From positions 1 through 24,433 of IMG/VR virus record IMGVR_UViG_3300022902_000074: a stretch of 24,433 nucleotides of DNA; one strand, given 5' to 3'. This DNA is from a virus. Both the position numbers and the translations under genes were made by a program. The stretch's first letter is position 1. The number at the start of each line of letters is the position of its first letter. Below are positions 12,157-19,482 of the stretch, piece after piece. The notes below the pieces were generated by a model, which made no database searches, had not been told where the DNA came from, and saw only the letters and a list, made by a program, of their open reading frames with translations.

Positions 12157-13773
12157 TCAATAATCAAAATCATCTTCGTCAGGCTGAGTGATCCCGGCAT
12201 TCACTAATTCAGGACACTTGGCCTGATCTTCTTCCTCTCCATAATCAAAGTCTTCTACAATATCATCGTTAAACCATTTCGGCAAACACTTACGGACACG
12301 CTCAAAACAACTATCCAATATATACATAACACCCCAATCAGTATGAGATCTTACATGCCTACCGGACATTTGCAACACAGCTTGCGCCGTTTCGGAATTA
12401 TACCACATCTTGCCTTTATTACCTGATCCATAGCAACGCTTCGATATAGCCTTGTCACCGAGATTCGGGAACGGCATCTTTACACAGATACCAAATCGCG
12501 CTTTATCATCGTTTAACGACAATCCTCGCACACAAGAAGGGGAAACAAATACAAGGGGCTCTGTGGAATTATAGAAGATATGCAATTGTTTCTGTTTATC
12601 TTTCGACTCATGTGTAATCAATCGATTGCCGCCGATCTCCATAATCAGATCCCGGAGCGCATAGGACTGACAATGTATAATCCCTTTTTCAGTGGCATGG
12701 CGATCAAGGACAATTCCTACATAATCGATCATAGTCATATACTTTTCTTTATTCTTGAAACTCATATCCATAACAGGTTCGTATATCACTTTACGGTTTT
12801 CCGGTAAAAAGCTGGACCCGACTTCAATATAATCACAATCTGCAGGATCAATCATCAAGGTATTACATATAGTTGCTTTCGGAGGAAGTGAAGCAGAACA
12901 GAGAATAAACCGGTCAGCATGAGAAAACAGGTACTTTTGTATCAATTCCTTAGTAATCCATACAGGTTTGAATTCAGAATAAGTATTATGCCGATTATAA
13001 ATCCAATCATCCTCAACCAAAAGTATGAACAGTTTCAACTTTTTGATTAATTTATCAGCTTTTACGAATTCAGGATCTAAGGAATTCTTGCAATTTTCTG
13101 AATTGTAGGATTTTTCCAGCTTGATTATAGAATCACCGGCCCAATCAATCCATGATTCGACTACGGTTAGTTTCGGGTATCCGAGATCATATTTCCTTAT
13201 AAGCGAATCTGATACTTGCAAGGACACAAACGATATGAAATTAAGGTCCAGGGTATCAGCCTCGTCAATTATGATTAAATCCTGCCCTTTTAACTGCCCG
13301 GCATAATTCATTTCAAATAACAGGTAGAATGTATTTAGGATACGGAAGTCTGCATTTAGGAGTTCAGCCTTTTTATCATAATAATTACACTGGATCTCTT
13401 TGGCTTTATATTCCGCACATTGCCCGACACAGGTATCGGCGTTTAAATGGGGGAATAGGTTACAGGTGTAATTTCCTCTACCCTTGAGTACCACAGCTTC
13501 AGGGAAATCATTTAATAACTGGTCCTGTAATTGTTTATCAGAACAAACGTAATTGATTTTATTTGATAGAGTATATGCAGACATCGCACAGATTAAAGAT
13601 TTGCCCAAACCAGTTGGCGCCGATAACATAATAAATGACTTCTTTGATTCTGTTATTAAATCAGTAATCGGTTTCTGTGTTTTATTGTACCGATTGAGCG
13701 ATGATGGATTATTGAAATTACGGAAGGGTATTTCATTTGTGTTCAGGTTGACAATTTTAAATTCTTTTTGCAA
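12157..13773 (-). CDS. DinG/XPD-type superfamily 2 DNA helicase with Fe-S cluster
   Basis: 538 aa. It unwinds DNA 5'-3' by analogy with DinG and XPD. Motifs: Walker A SAPTGLGKS (51-59), four cysteines in the Fe-S position (104, 115, 119, 129), DEAD box IIIDEADTL (167-175), motif III-like CSASLP (292-297), motif V SPSCVRGLSL (411-420) and motif VI LQMSGRHVRS (467-476). The Fe-S cysteines lie between motifs I and II as in the family. The start is TTG 13773, preceded by TAGGAG at 8-9 nt; no ATG fits. It is shorter than cellular DinG (about 700 aa), mainly by lacking the large arch insertion. It is the last gene of the replication-recombination operon and is preceded by a repeat-rich 215-nt spacer. 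Confidence 0.85.
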   Translation of the reverse strand: MQKEFKIVNLNTNEIPFRNFNNPSSLNRYNKTQKPITDLITESKKSFIMLSAPTGLGKSLICAMSAYTLSNKINYVCSDKQLQDQLLNDFPEAVVLKGRGNYTCNLFPHLNADTCVGQCAEYKAKEIQCNYYDKKAELLNADFRILNTFYLLFEMNYAGQLKGQDLIIIDEADTLDLNFISFVSLQVSDSLIRKYDLGYPKLTVVESWIDWAGDSIIKLEKSYNSENCKNSLDPEFVKADKLIKKLKLFILLVEDDWIYNRHNTYSEFKPVWITKELIQKYLFSHADRFILCSASLPPKATICNTLMIDPADCDYIEVGSSFLPENRKVIYEPVMDMSFKNKEKYMTMIDYVGIVLDRHATEKGIIHCQSYALRDLIMEIGGNRLITHESKDKQKQLHIFYNSTEPLVFVSPSCVRGLSLNDDKARFGICVKMPFPNLGDKAISKRCYGSGNKGKMWYNSETAQAVLQMSGRHVRSHTDWGVMYILDSCFERVRKCLPKWFNDDIVEDFDYGEEEDQAKCPELVNAGITQPDEDDFDY

Positions 13774-13889
13774 TTTGAATTTCTCCTATTTTCAAAAGTG
13801 AGTGATTTCGAGTAAATGAATTTTTCAGTTTTTTAAAAACGCTCTACAAACCTGCCTATTAATACATAAAGGATAGCTCTTGCGATTTT

Positions 13890-13985
13890 GGAGCTACCGA
13901 GCTACAGAGCTACAAGCTACAGAGCTACAGAAATAAAGGATTGTTTGTAGCTCGAAAAGCAATGGCGCCGGGTCTGGAGCTACAG
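13890..13985. repeat. GAGCTACA repeat block
   Basis: Five near-tandem units (GAGCTACC 13891-13898, GAGCTACA 13899-13906, GAGCTACA 13907-13914, AGCTACA 13915-13921, GAGCTACA 13922-13929), then one inverted unit TGTAGCTC (13946-13953) and one more direct unit GAGCTACA (13977-13984). The inverted unit can pair with the last tandem unit to form an 8-bp stem. The block lies between the methyltransferase stop and the helicase start, so on the transcript it is a 5' leader of the helicase gene. Confidence 0.6.
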
Positions 13986-13988
13986 GTG

Positions 13989-14417
13989 CTAATGCTCATA
14001 GACTACAATCATCGAATCATGCTTGCCCTTCTTTTTAGTGACATATTTGCCATTTGAATTAAATCCTTCAAAAGCAACACGACCTTTTAAGAACCGTATT
14101 TCGGCATAAGGATATATTAATTTATGAAAGATAATAGTGGAAGTAGCGACAGGCAACAAGAGAACACAGGTCTTTCCAGACTGCCATTCATCCCATGCTT
14201 TTTGTATAAACCTTGGCTTATCAATCTTATTATAAGGTGGATTGATAAAGTTAGAAGTACCCCATTCTATTTCAAGGCCATTAAAATCTGCATTCAAAGG
14301 ACATGGATCAAAGTTAAAATGAAACTCCCGATCAAGTTCGTCATACAAATATGAAGGAGTCTTCCAATTATCGTGAGTTGGTTGGTTGTTTCTGTCAGTG
14401 ATAGTTTTAGTATTCAT
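13989..14417 (-). CDS. phage Dam-type DNA N6-adenine methyltransferase
   Basis: 142 aa. The pattern DNWKTPSYLYDELDREFHFNFDPCP (start at residue 16; key parts DNWKTP and DPCP at 37-40), followed by FINPPYN (58-63, the N/DPPY catalytic motif of amino-methyltransferases) and VLLLPVATST, is that of the phage Dam family (DNA N-6-adenine-methyltransferase). It would transfer a methyl group from S-adenosylmethionine to adenine, probably protecting phage DNA from restriction. The start at ATG 14417 has GAGG about 11 nt upstream and overlaps the previous stop as ATGA; an in-frame TTG at 14438 is less likely. Recognition sequence cannot be inferred. Confidence 0.85.
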   Translation of the reverse strand: MNTKTITDRNNQPTHDNWKTPSYLYDELDREFHFNFDPCPLNADFNGLEIEWGTSNFINPPYNKIDKPRFIQKAWDEWQSGKTCVLLLPVATSTIIFHKLIYPYAEIRFLKGRVAFEGFNSNGKYVTKKKGKHDSMIVVYEH

Positions 14418-15316
14418 GTAGTAGATTGCCTCGTACAAGCCTGAATTTCAAGATCATGTATCATCTGTTTAAAGAAATATTCATAATTACTCAGCTTCTT
14501 TTGAATAGCCCATTTAGATAATATGTACAACCCTGCAACAAAATACCCTCTATATAACTGCCCTGGCAATTTACCAGATCCATAATATTTACTATATTCA
14601 TACGACAATATTGTAAACCTGCGACTTATACGGATTGTAATTGATGGATTTTGCGAGTCTACCTGCGAGTTTTTCACCTTTGCACTCAAAGCATACATCT
14701 TATCAGTCAATCCATCTTTAACAAAGGACCGGCACATCTTCAATAACTCAGGACAAACCAACCATTTCTTTGGTTTATGATAATCCGGTATCTGTTTGGA
14801 CCAGACAGGATGCAGTTTATTCCACAGGAGAACGCCGTACTTGTCGTTACGAGGTCTTCCGCATACGATACCATCAACAACGGAAATGGTGCCTGTGTTG
14901 TGAAAATCAAGCAGTTCTAGGGTTACGTTGAATCTCTTATCCATAGAAAGGGATCTTTGACCACTATACAAATCTATAGTTGGATCAATCAAATCTGTGT
15001 TTATATTCTTCTGCCTACATAATGAGATAATCCCTATACTAATAACACCGCGGATAAAATCAGCCTCAGACATCTTCATCGCTTGCATACGGAACGCGGA
15101 CATCAAAGAGTATGGTATAATACCTATTCGCGCCTGAAGCTTCACAGGCCGGAACCTGTCTGCAAGGGATAATGTAGATAAATCATAGAAGGATTCAGGT
15201 TGAATCTTGTCTTCTAGCTTCAAATATTGTGTTTTGCTGGTTTGGAATACAATTTCATCATCAATCATACTGCCATCTGTTGCGCCAATTTCTTCATCGT
15301 CACGAATTTTCGCCAT
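14414..15316 (-). CDS. 300-aa protein in recombination operon, unknown
   Basis: I use ATG 15316 because AAGGAG lies 5 nt before it; the adjacent ATG at 15319 is only 2 nt from that site. The N-terminus is acidic (KIRDDEEIGATDGSMIDDE), and the body has many basic and aromatic residues (LADRFRPVKLQARIGIIPYSLM, KPKKWLVCPELLKMC, ISRRFTILSYEYSKYYGSG). No catalytic motif or zinc site is evident. Location between the ERCC4-type nuclease and the methyltransferase, with ATGA overlap to the latter, suggests a DNA-related role such as replication initiation or primosome loading; this is inference. Confidence 0.6.
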   Translation of the reverse strand: MAKIRDDEEIGATDGSMIDDEIVFQTSKTQYLKLEDKIQPESFYDLSTLSLADRFRPVKLQARIGIIPYSLMSAFRMQAMKMSEADFIRGVISIGIISLCRQKNINTDLIDPTIDLYSGQRSLSMDKRFNVTLELLDFHNTGTISVVDGIVCGRPRNDKYGVLLWNKLHPVWSKQIPDYHKPKKWLVCPELLKMCRSFVKDGLTDKMYALSAKVKNSQVDSQNPSITIRISRRFTILSYEYSKYYGSGKLPGQLYRGYFVAGLYILSKWAIQKKLSNYEYFFKQMIHDLEIQACTRQSTT

Positions 15317-15636
15317 CATATCTCCTTATTTAATTTACGAAAGCCTTTCTTGCTTATTTCTACAGTGATCATAACACCATTATGTATTACATAGGTAAAG
15401 TTCGGATCTCGGAAGTATAAAGAATGCCCATGCCTTTTAATACGGATCTTCTCACGAGAGTTATAGTTCTTCACACGAGAGGCCAAAGGGAATAATGCTA
15501 TTATCTTACCTTCAGCTTCAGTTGAGGTCAAAACAGTACCAAATAGTTTTTCATATCTATCCCGGAAAGAAAAGACAGCATGGCGCTTAATAATAATCTC
15601 AATCTTTTTTCCCTTGCTGTTAAGATAATATATCAT
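15316..15636 (-). CDS. 106-aa basic protein, unknown
   Basis: Starts at ATG 15636 inside the end of the nuclease gene (17-nt overlap). The pattern IKRHAVFSFRDRYEKLFG near the start, then REKIRIKRHGHSLYFRDPNFTYVIHNGVMITVEI, resembles small proteins of the 'KH...RF.eRy' type, with a helix followed by a beta sheet ending in 'ivTv'. Some such proteins are RNase-like toxins, others are phage proteins without known role; I see no decisive catalytic signature. It is probably expressed by coupling with the nuclease gene. Confidence 0.55.
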   Translation of the reverse strand: MIYYLNSKGKKIEIIIKRHAVFSFRDRYEKLFGTVLTSTEAEGKIIALFPLASRVKNYNSREKIRIKRHGHSLYFRDPNFTYVIHNGVMITVEISKKGFRKLNKEI

Positions 15637-16150
15637 TTTTGTTATTTTCTAAGTAATTCTTATAAAAGACCAATAACCAGTTGGCAATTTTAATCGCACA
15701 GGACCGGCGGTTTCCATAATATACATGCAAGCCTCTTTTTATCTCAAATGAAATGATTGTTGAATAGACAGAGTTCTTGTGTATTTCAGAGAATGAGGTT
15801 TCAGGTGATAGTAATTCAATTTCTTCGCATTCAATTATAAGACCTTTGAATAAATGAGAGTCCAGGCGGTCAAGCATCCGGTAGAACCTTGCTCGTGCAT
15901 GGCCGGTTATTGTACCATAGAAATCAGCTTGAGACTTACGCTCAATAGATACTAAATGCTCCATACCGTTAATTGAGTAATCACCAGCATTGATAGTCTT
16001 CACAATTACCGGGATCTTCCCAAATTTATAAGGCTTCTGCTCACGAGTATCAACGGAAATTATAAAGTCTTTAGGTACTGACGGTATGTATGAAACGTGT
16101 GTAGGGTTTAATTTAATCGGTGGAGCGCAGAATTCATCAGTATTTTTCAT
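15620..16150 (-). CDS. ERCC4/XPF-family nuclease
   Basis: 176 aa from ATG 16150; the open frame continues to 16195 but that extension overlaps a hairpin. The XPF-type nuclease core is clear: ISVDTREQKPYKF (31-43), NAGDYSI (54-60), and the hallmark ERKSQAD (70-76) of GD-x(n)-ERK-x3-D, followed by FYRMLDRL and LIIECEE strands and helices. Enzymes of this type cut branched DNA or 3' flaps near single-/double-strand junctions. There is no helix-hairpin-helix or helicase domain, so it is a minimal nuclease that probably dimerises or works with the helicase or SMC partner in the same operon. Confidence 0.85.
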   Translation of the reverse strand: MKNTDEFCAPPIKLNPTHVSYIPSVPKDFIISVDTREQKPYKFGKIPVIVKTINAGDYSINGMEHLVSIERKSQADFYGTITGHARARFYRMLDRLDSHLFKGLIIECEEIELLSPETSFSEIHKNSVYSTIISFEIKRGLHVYYGNRRSCAIKIANWLLVFYKNYLENNKNDILS

Positions 16151-16160
16151 GTATATAGAA

Positions 16161-16192
16161 ATGGCCCATAGCCGGTTAAAGCTACAGGCCAT
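16161..16192 (-). repeat. hairpin before ERCC4-type gene, possible attenuator
   Basis: ATGGCC (16161-16166) pairs with GGCCAT (16187-16192), and TAGC (16169-16172) with GCTA (16181-16184), around an 8-nt loop. Read on the minus strand it is followed by TTTCTATATA and then ATG 16150, so it may act as a weak terminator or attenuator, or block the start site, between the 53-aa gene and the nuclease. Confidence 0.4.
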
Positions 16193-16224
16193 CAAATTAA
16201 TTATTAACGTAATAGGTTAATGAT

Positions 16225-16386
16225 TTATTCTTCTGAGAAGCGAACCTCAAGTTCTTTAACGATTTCGTCTTCTCTTTCAGTACAATCCTTAATAATGCCC
16301 TTTGCAAGTTTTATTTCATCTTGCTGTTTTTGGACCATTGCCCGGTTGGTAACAAGTTCCTTTGCTAAATCAAGTTCTACAGACAT
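16225..16386 (-). CDS. 53-aa coiled-coil protein
   Basis: ATG 16386 with GGAGAGATAA upstream. The whole sequence (VELDLAKELVTNRAMVQKQQ, then GIIKDCTEREDEIVKELEVRF) is one amphipathic charged helix. It lies between the SSB-like gene and the nuclease gene, so it could be a small adaptor or dimerisation partner. Family unknown. Confidence 0.6.
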   Translation of the reverse strand: MSVELDLAKELVTNRAMVQKQQDEIKLAKGIIKDCTEREDEIVKELEVRFSEE

Positions 16387-16436
16387 TTATCTCTCCGTAA
16401 ATGTTAGATAATATAGAATAAGTTAGAGATTAATGA

Positions 16437-17036
16437 TCAGCCAAAGTCATCGGAATCATCTTCAGCGGCCGCGGCTGGTTTACTTTCCTTTGCTGGTTTC
16501 TCAGCGGTTGCCTTACCCTTCTTTGCAGAAGCAATCTTACTGATATTGGCATTCGGGAAACCTTCTTTAGTCTCACCAGTTACCTTATCCACATACGGCT
16601 TTGCCTCAGAATGAGAAATTGAACAAAGTATTGTACAACCTTCAATCTCTTTGCGTAGTTGATTGTGAAATTTAGGATCTGCCAGGACCTTTACCTTAAC
16701 ACCACCCTGAGAAGATTGAATCGGTGGTTTGTTCTTACTGATACGCACCTTGTCAATCTTATCAAATACACCTGAATCTCTACCGATTCCAACAATCTTA
16801 GACAAACCGGATTGCGTTGTGGTCTTACAGAAGATGTTTGCCTTTGCAGATGGATCATCTACATAGGTTAAAGCAAACATAAGGCAATCTTCATCTTCAC
16901 CACACATCTTAATCTCTCCGGTAAACTCCATTTCCACGCCTGTGCCCTTTGCTATGTTACCTTCAGGTGGCATACTGAATCCACCCATATCCTCGGTACC
17001 ACTAATTTCCATACTATCATCAATGCTTTCACTCAT
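16437..17036 (-). CDS. SSB-like protein with acidic C-terminal tail
   Basis: 199 aa, ATG 17036 with AAGGAGGGTAGC. It has an acidic, Met-rich start, a beta-rich core of about 120 residues (VEMEFTGEIKMCGEDEDCLMFALTYV, then CTILCSISHSEAKPYVDKVTGETKEGFPNANISKI), then a Lys/Ala-rich linker and the acidic end AAAAEDDSDDFG. The layout of an OB-like core, flexible linker and acidic tip ending in a hydrophobic or Gly residue is that of single-stranded DNA-binding proteins; the core resembles phage DUF669-type proteins. It sits next to a Sak4-like ATPase, a frequent pairing in phage recombination modules. I am fairly sure of the role, less of the family. Confidence 0.65.
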   Translation of the reverse strand: MSESIDDSMEISGTEDMGGFSMPPEGNIAKGTGVEMEFTGEIKMCGEDEDCLMFALTYVDDPSAKANIFCKTTTQSGLSKIVGIGRDSGVFDKIDKVRISKNKPPIQSSQGGVKVKVLADPKFHNQLRKEIEGCTILCSISHSEAKPYVDKVTGETKEGFPNANISKIASAKKGKATAEKPAKESKPAAAAEDDSDDFG

Positions 17037-17149
17037 AAAGCTACCCTCCTTAAAACAAATTATTAAACTAGAATAAATACCGGCTTACTCAGTTCGTCAA
17101 TAAACATAACGCCTTTCGCTTACGTTCACGTATGAAACCGGCACACTAC

Positions 17150-17908
17150 CTACGCGCAAAACCATGCAAATCTTTTACTTAAATCAAATGGTGTAGTCAA
17201 TTTCTTAGGTTGAACACCACGCCACTTAACTAAATACCCCTGCTGATCATCAAAACTCAATTTTGGTGGATATTGAACAGTCCCATGTTCATCAAGATTA
17301 GGGATTGTAAAACCAATGTAATCAAAATATCCCTTTAATGCTTTGTTATAGTCTTTGTAATTGAAACATGGACCAGCTTCAAGTTCACGATTCCACTTAG
17401 GGTTTTCCTGTAACTGCGCAGTCATAATGACCATGACACCATATTGCGATAAAGTCTTCAGGAGATCCGTTAAACGACTCATTTGACTATTAGCTGTGTT
17501 TACCTCAGTCCAATCACTTTGAGACTGTGCGGACAGCTTACCAGCATCGACACCAGTACGGCCATCATTACGATCATCTTCAACACGGATGGCGAGCTTG
17601 ACATTCATCCAGAAAGTACCGGAATCAAATACAACGGTCTTATGTGGGAATTTTCCTGCAATTGCTTCAGCGATCATCTTGTTAAGTGAATCCATAAGAT
17701 CTTCATGTGACTCAGGCTGGACAATCTCAATATCAATCTTCTCTTTAAATGCTTCACAGACGTCTACACTTTTCCACGCATCACCTTCTGCAGAAATATA
17801 GAGTATTGATCCAGGTGCGGTCCGGACAATCGAGGTTGTCTTGCCTGAATTGGTATCTCCGTAGACTAATAAAAATGGCGCGTTATGTTCTCTTTTAATA
17901 GTTTTCAT
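17150..17908 (-). CDS. Sak4-like / AAA_24 phage recombination ATPase
   Basis: 252 aa. Walker A GDTNSGKTT (17-25), SILYISAEGDAW strand (34-45), Walker B KTVVFDSG (90-97), and a sensor-like strand GVMVIMTAQ, all in the order of RecA-fold ATPases that load single-strand annealing or strand-exchange proteins in phages. The SSB-like gene follows after 113 nt, the SMC-like gene precedes it, consistent with a recombination role. The gene has no clear Shine-Dalgarno sequence before ATG 17908. A RecA-type recombinase of minimal size is an alternative name for the same function. Confidence 0.75.
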   Translation of the reverse strand: MKTIKREHNAPFLLVYGDTNSGKTTSIVRTAPGSILYISAEGDAWKSVDVCEAFKEKIDIEIVQPESHEDLMDSLNKMIAEAIAGKFPHKTVVFDSGTFWMNVKLAIRVEDDRNDGRTGVDAGKLSAQSQSDWTEVNTANSQMSRLTDLLKTLSQYGVMVIMTAQLQENPKWNRELEAGPCFNYKDYNKALKGYFDYIGFTIPNLDEHGTVQYPPKLSFDDQQGYLVKWRGVQPKKLTTPFDLSKRFAWFCA

Positions 17909-17929
17909 ATTTACCCCAAAAGGTTAGAA

Positions 17930-19159
17930 TTATTCTACAATTTTACATTGGCGTAATAATACAGACTTATCACGAGTTTTCTTATCGCCTACAGTAGCCG
18001 TTATTATCTGGAATCCACGCTTTGTCAAGCCCTTGATTATCTTACGTTGATTTTCCTCGTCTAATACTTCGAAGTCATCAATGAACCGGACCTTTAGATC
18101 AGGGTTGAGCCCGGATGATATGTTCGCAATCGCCATTTCCAACTCACCCTTTGAAAAATATGGTGATTTTATAGGCTTTTCGTCTAAAAGGAGAGAGCCG
18201 GTATCATCTACAGATAATCCTTTCATGCCGAATGTAGAGGTTTTGATGTATTCAAGGCGCTCCTTATACTTTTTGTCCTGAGTTTCAATATTGGAATCAA
18301 GGTCATCATGAAACTTTTTCAATTCATTGACCTTTAGCAAATTAGAATCATAAGCTACTGCAAGTTCGTTTGTTTCTTCTGCATTTTCTATCTGTTCATC
18401 GAGTTCATCCGTATCTTTTAGCTCACAAGAATCTACCATAGTAGATAATTCATCCTCATGGTCTTTTAAAATATTTGATAAACTTTGCATTTCAGCCTTA
18501 ACGACATCAATTTGATTTCGTTTCTGTGCATGTGCAGTTGCAATTGCATTTTGCGAATTATTGAATGAAACAATTTCATCACGCTTTTCAATCAAATCAG
18601 ACACAGATACCTTATCAACCTTTTCTAATTCAGGCAGATCACCGATGGACTTAATCTGTTTTCTTAATAACTGAGCCTCTGATTTAATATCCGCAATCGA
18701 TTCATCATGTCCAGTAGTATCAATACCAAGAGCGAGGGCCTGTTCTTTGCCGGATAATGAAGTGAAGTGTGAGGCTGACAGAAATGTTACGTTTAGAAGG
18801 TTCTCAACAGTTTGCTTATCAAAAGGAGCATCGTCACCGGATGATTCAATTGAGATCTGATTTACATCTTTGGTGATATGGCGTTTAAGTATTATATCTT
18901 TCTCTGTAGCGTTATCATGCAAAGTTATCTCAATATCAAGAGACTTCTTACCAGGAGAGATAAACCTATACCTCTCACCAATCAACGCATCTTTACTTTT
19001 CTCAGCAATACCTTTAAATCCAGCCCATATAGCATTGAGTCCCACTGTTGTTTTACCAGAGCCATTGATACCAACTAAATGGGTAATGTCATCATTGAAT
19101 ACAATTTCAAAATCTTCAAATTGTGCAAAGTTTTTCAATTTCAACTGTCTGATTTTCAT
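17930..19159 (-). CDS. SMC/Rad50-like ATPase
   Basis: 409 aa with AGGAGAAAAG before ATG 19159. Walker A GINGSGKTT (30-38) follows the usual SMC start (IRQLKLKNFAQFEDFEIVF). A helical segment of about 160-310 is a short coiled coil without a CxxC zinc hook. The ABC signature is replaced by YFSKGELEMAIANIS (334-348), and Walker B is VRFIDDFEVLDEENQRKI (357-374), with DD in place of the common DE. An IITATVG strand near 385-391 is the last motif. Such small phage SMC proteins act with a nuclease at DNA ends or in recombination. The promoter lies directly upstream, so it starts the second half of the operon. Confidence 0.8.
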   Translation of the reverse strand: MKIRQLKLKNFAQFEDFEIVFNDDITHLVGINGSGKTTVGLNAIWAGFKGIAEKSKDALIGERYRFISPGKKSLDIEITLHDNATEKDIILKRHITKDVNQISIESSGDDAPFDKQTVENLLNVTFLSASHFTSLSGKEQALALGIDTTGHDESIADIKSEAQLLRKQIKSIGDLPELEKVDKVSVSDLIEKRDEIVSFNNSQNAIATAHAQKRNQIDVVKAEMQSLSNILKDHEDELSTMVDSCELKDTDELDEQIENAEETNELAVAYDSNLLKVNELKKFHDDLDSNIETQDKKYKERLEYIKTSTFGMKGLSVDDTGSLLLDEKPIKSPYFSKGELEMAIANISSGLNPDLKVRFIDDFEVLDEENQRKIIKGLTKRGFQIITATVGDKKTRDKSVLLRQCKIVE

Positions 19160-19362
19160 CTTTTCTCCTAATACAGGTTTAAATTATAATGTTATGTTCG
19201 CTTCGCTCTCACTGAGTTTTTCAGGGGCAACAGGCAGACACTCGTTCCGCTTCGCTACACTCCGTTATTGCGCTCCGCGCTGGAGTCTTTAGGTGTTAAA
19301 TAGGACACGGCTTGCCCCTTGATTTGGTTGCACTCCTGCAGAGCCAAGTTAAGGACCGTGTC
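19160..19362. other. 203-nt regulatory gap with CTTCGCT repeats
   Basis: Non-coding stretch between the 39-aa gene and the SMC gene. It contains two related copies of CTTCGCT-n-CACT (19201-19216 and 19250-19264), a GCGC-GGA-GCGC hairpin (near 19270-19281), the left arm and loop of the long hairpin at 19296-19370, and the SMC promoter. Confidence 0.5.
19183..19212 (-). promoter_or_regulatory. probable promoter of SMC-Sak4-SSB gene group
   Basis: On the minus strand TATAAT (19188-19183) is a perfect -10 box; GTGAGA (19212-19207) is a weak -35 box at 18-nt spacing. It gives a short leader of roughly 15-20 nt containing AGGAG before ATG 19159. Confidence 0.5.
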
Positions 19363-19370
19363 CTATTTAA
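19296..19370. repeat. long hairpin with perfect 15-bp stem
   Basis: TTAAATAGGACACGG (19296-19310) pairs perfectly with CCGTGTCCTATTTAA (19356-19370). Inside, CCTT pairs with AAGG, TTGG with CCAA and TGCA with TGCA around a CTCC tetraloop, forming one long imperfect hairpin of 75 nt. The right arm overlaps the last codons and stop of the 39-aa gene. No T-run follows on either strand, so it is not a standard terminator; it may be an RNA processing site, small RNA or protein-bound structure. Confidence 0.55.
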
Positions 19371-19482
19371 AATAACAATTATGAACATAAGAACAAACAT
19401 TCATAAAAAGGATTCCGCACAAAAGAGCCTTAATATGTAATAATTGCAATCCGAGTTCAATAATCTGATTTTCAAAAGTCAT
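19363..19482 (-). CDS. 39-aa small hydrophobic protein
   Basis: ATG 19482 overlaps the TGA of the nuclease gene as ATGA and is preceded by AGGGAGAAAAA. The peptide (FENQIIELGLQLLHIKALLCGILFMNVCSY) is mostly hydrophobic with three cysteines. It could be a membrane peptide or helical adaptor. Its stop lies in the stem of the long hairpin (19296-19370). Confidence 0.5.
   Translation of the reverse strand: MTFENQIIELGLQLLHIKALLCGILFMNVCSYVHNCYFK

Noticed and set aside
13890-13985. Possible CRISPR array
   Set aside because: Repeat units of 8 nt are nearly back to back, with no 30-nt spacers.
16195-16411. 63-aa plus-strand frame at 16220-16411
   Set aside because: It is antisense to the 53-aa coiled-coil gene, which has a proper ribosome site and helical periodicity.
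17058-17102. 14-codon leader peptide (MFIDELSKPVFILV) between the Sak4-like and SSB-like genes
   Set aside because: Has an AAAGGCG before the ATG, but is too short to support, with no regulatory codon run or clear attenuator following.
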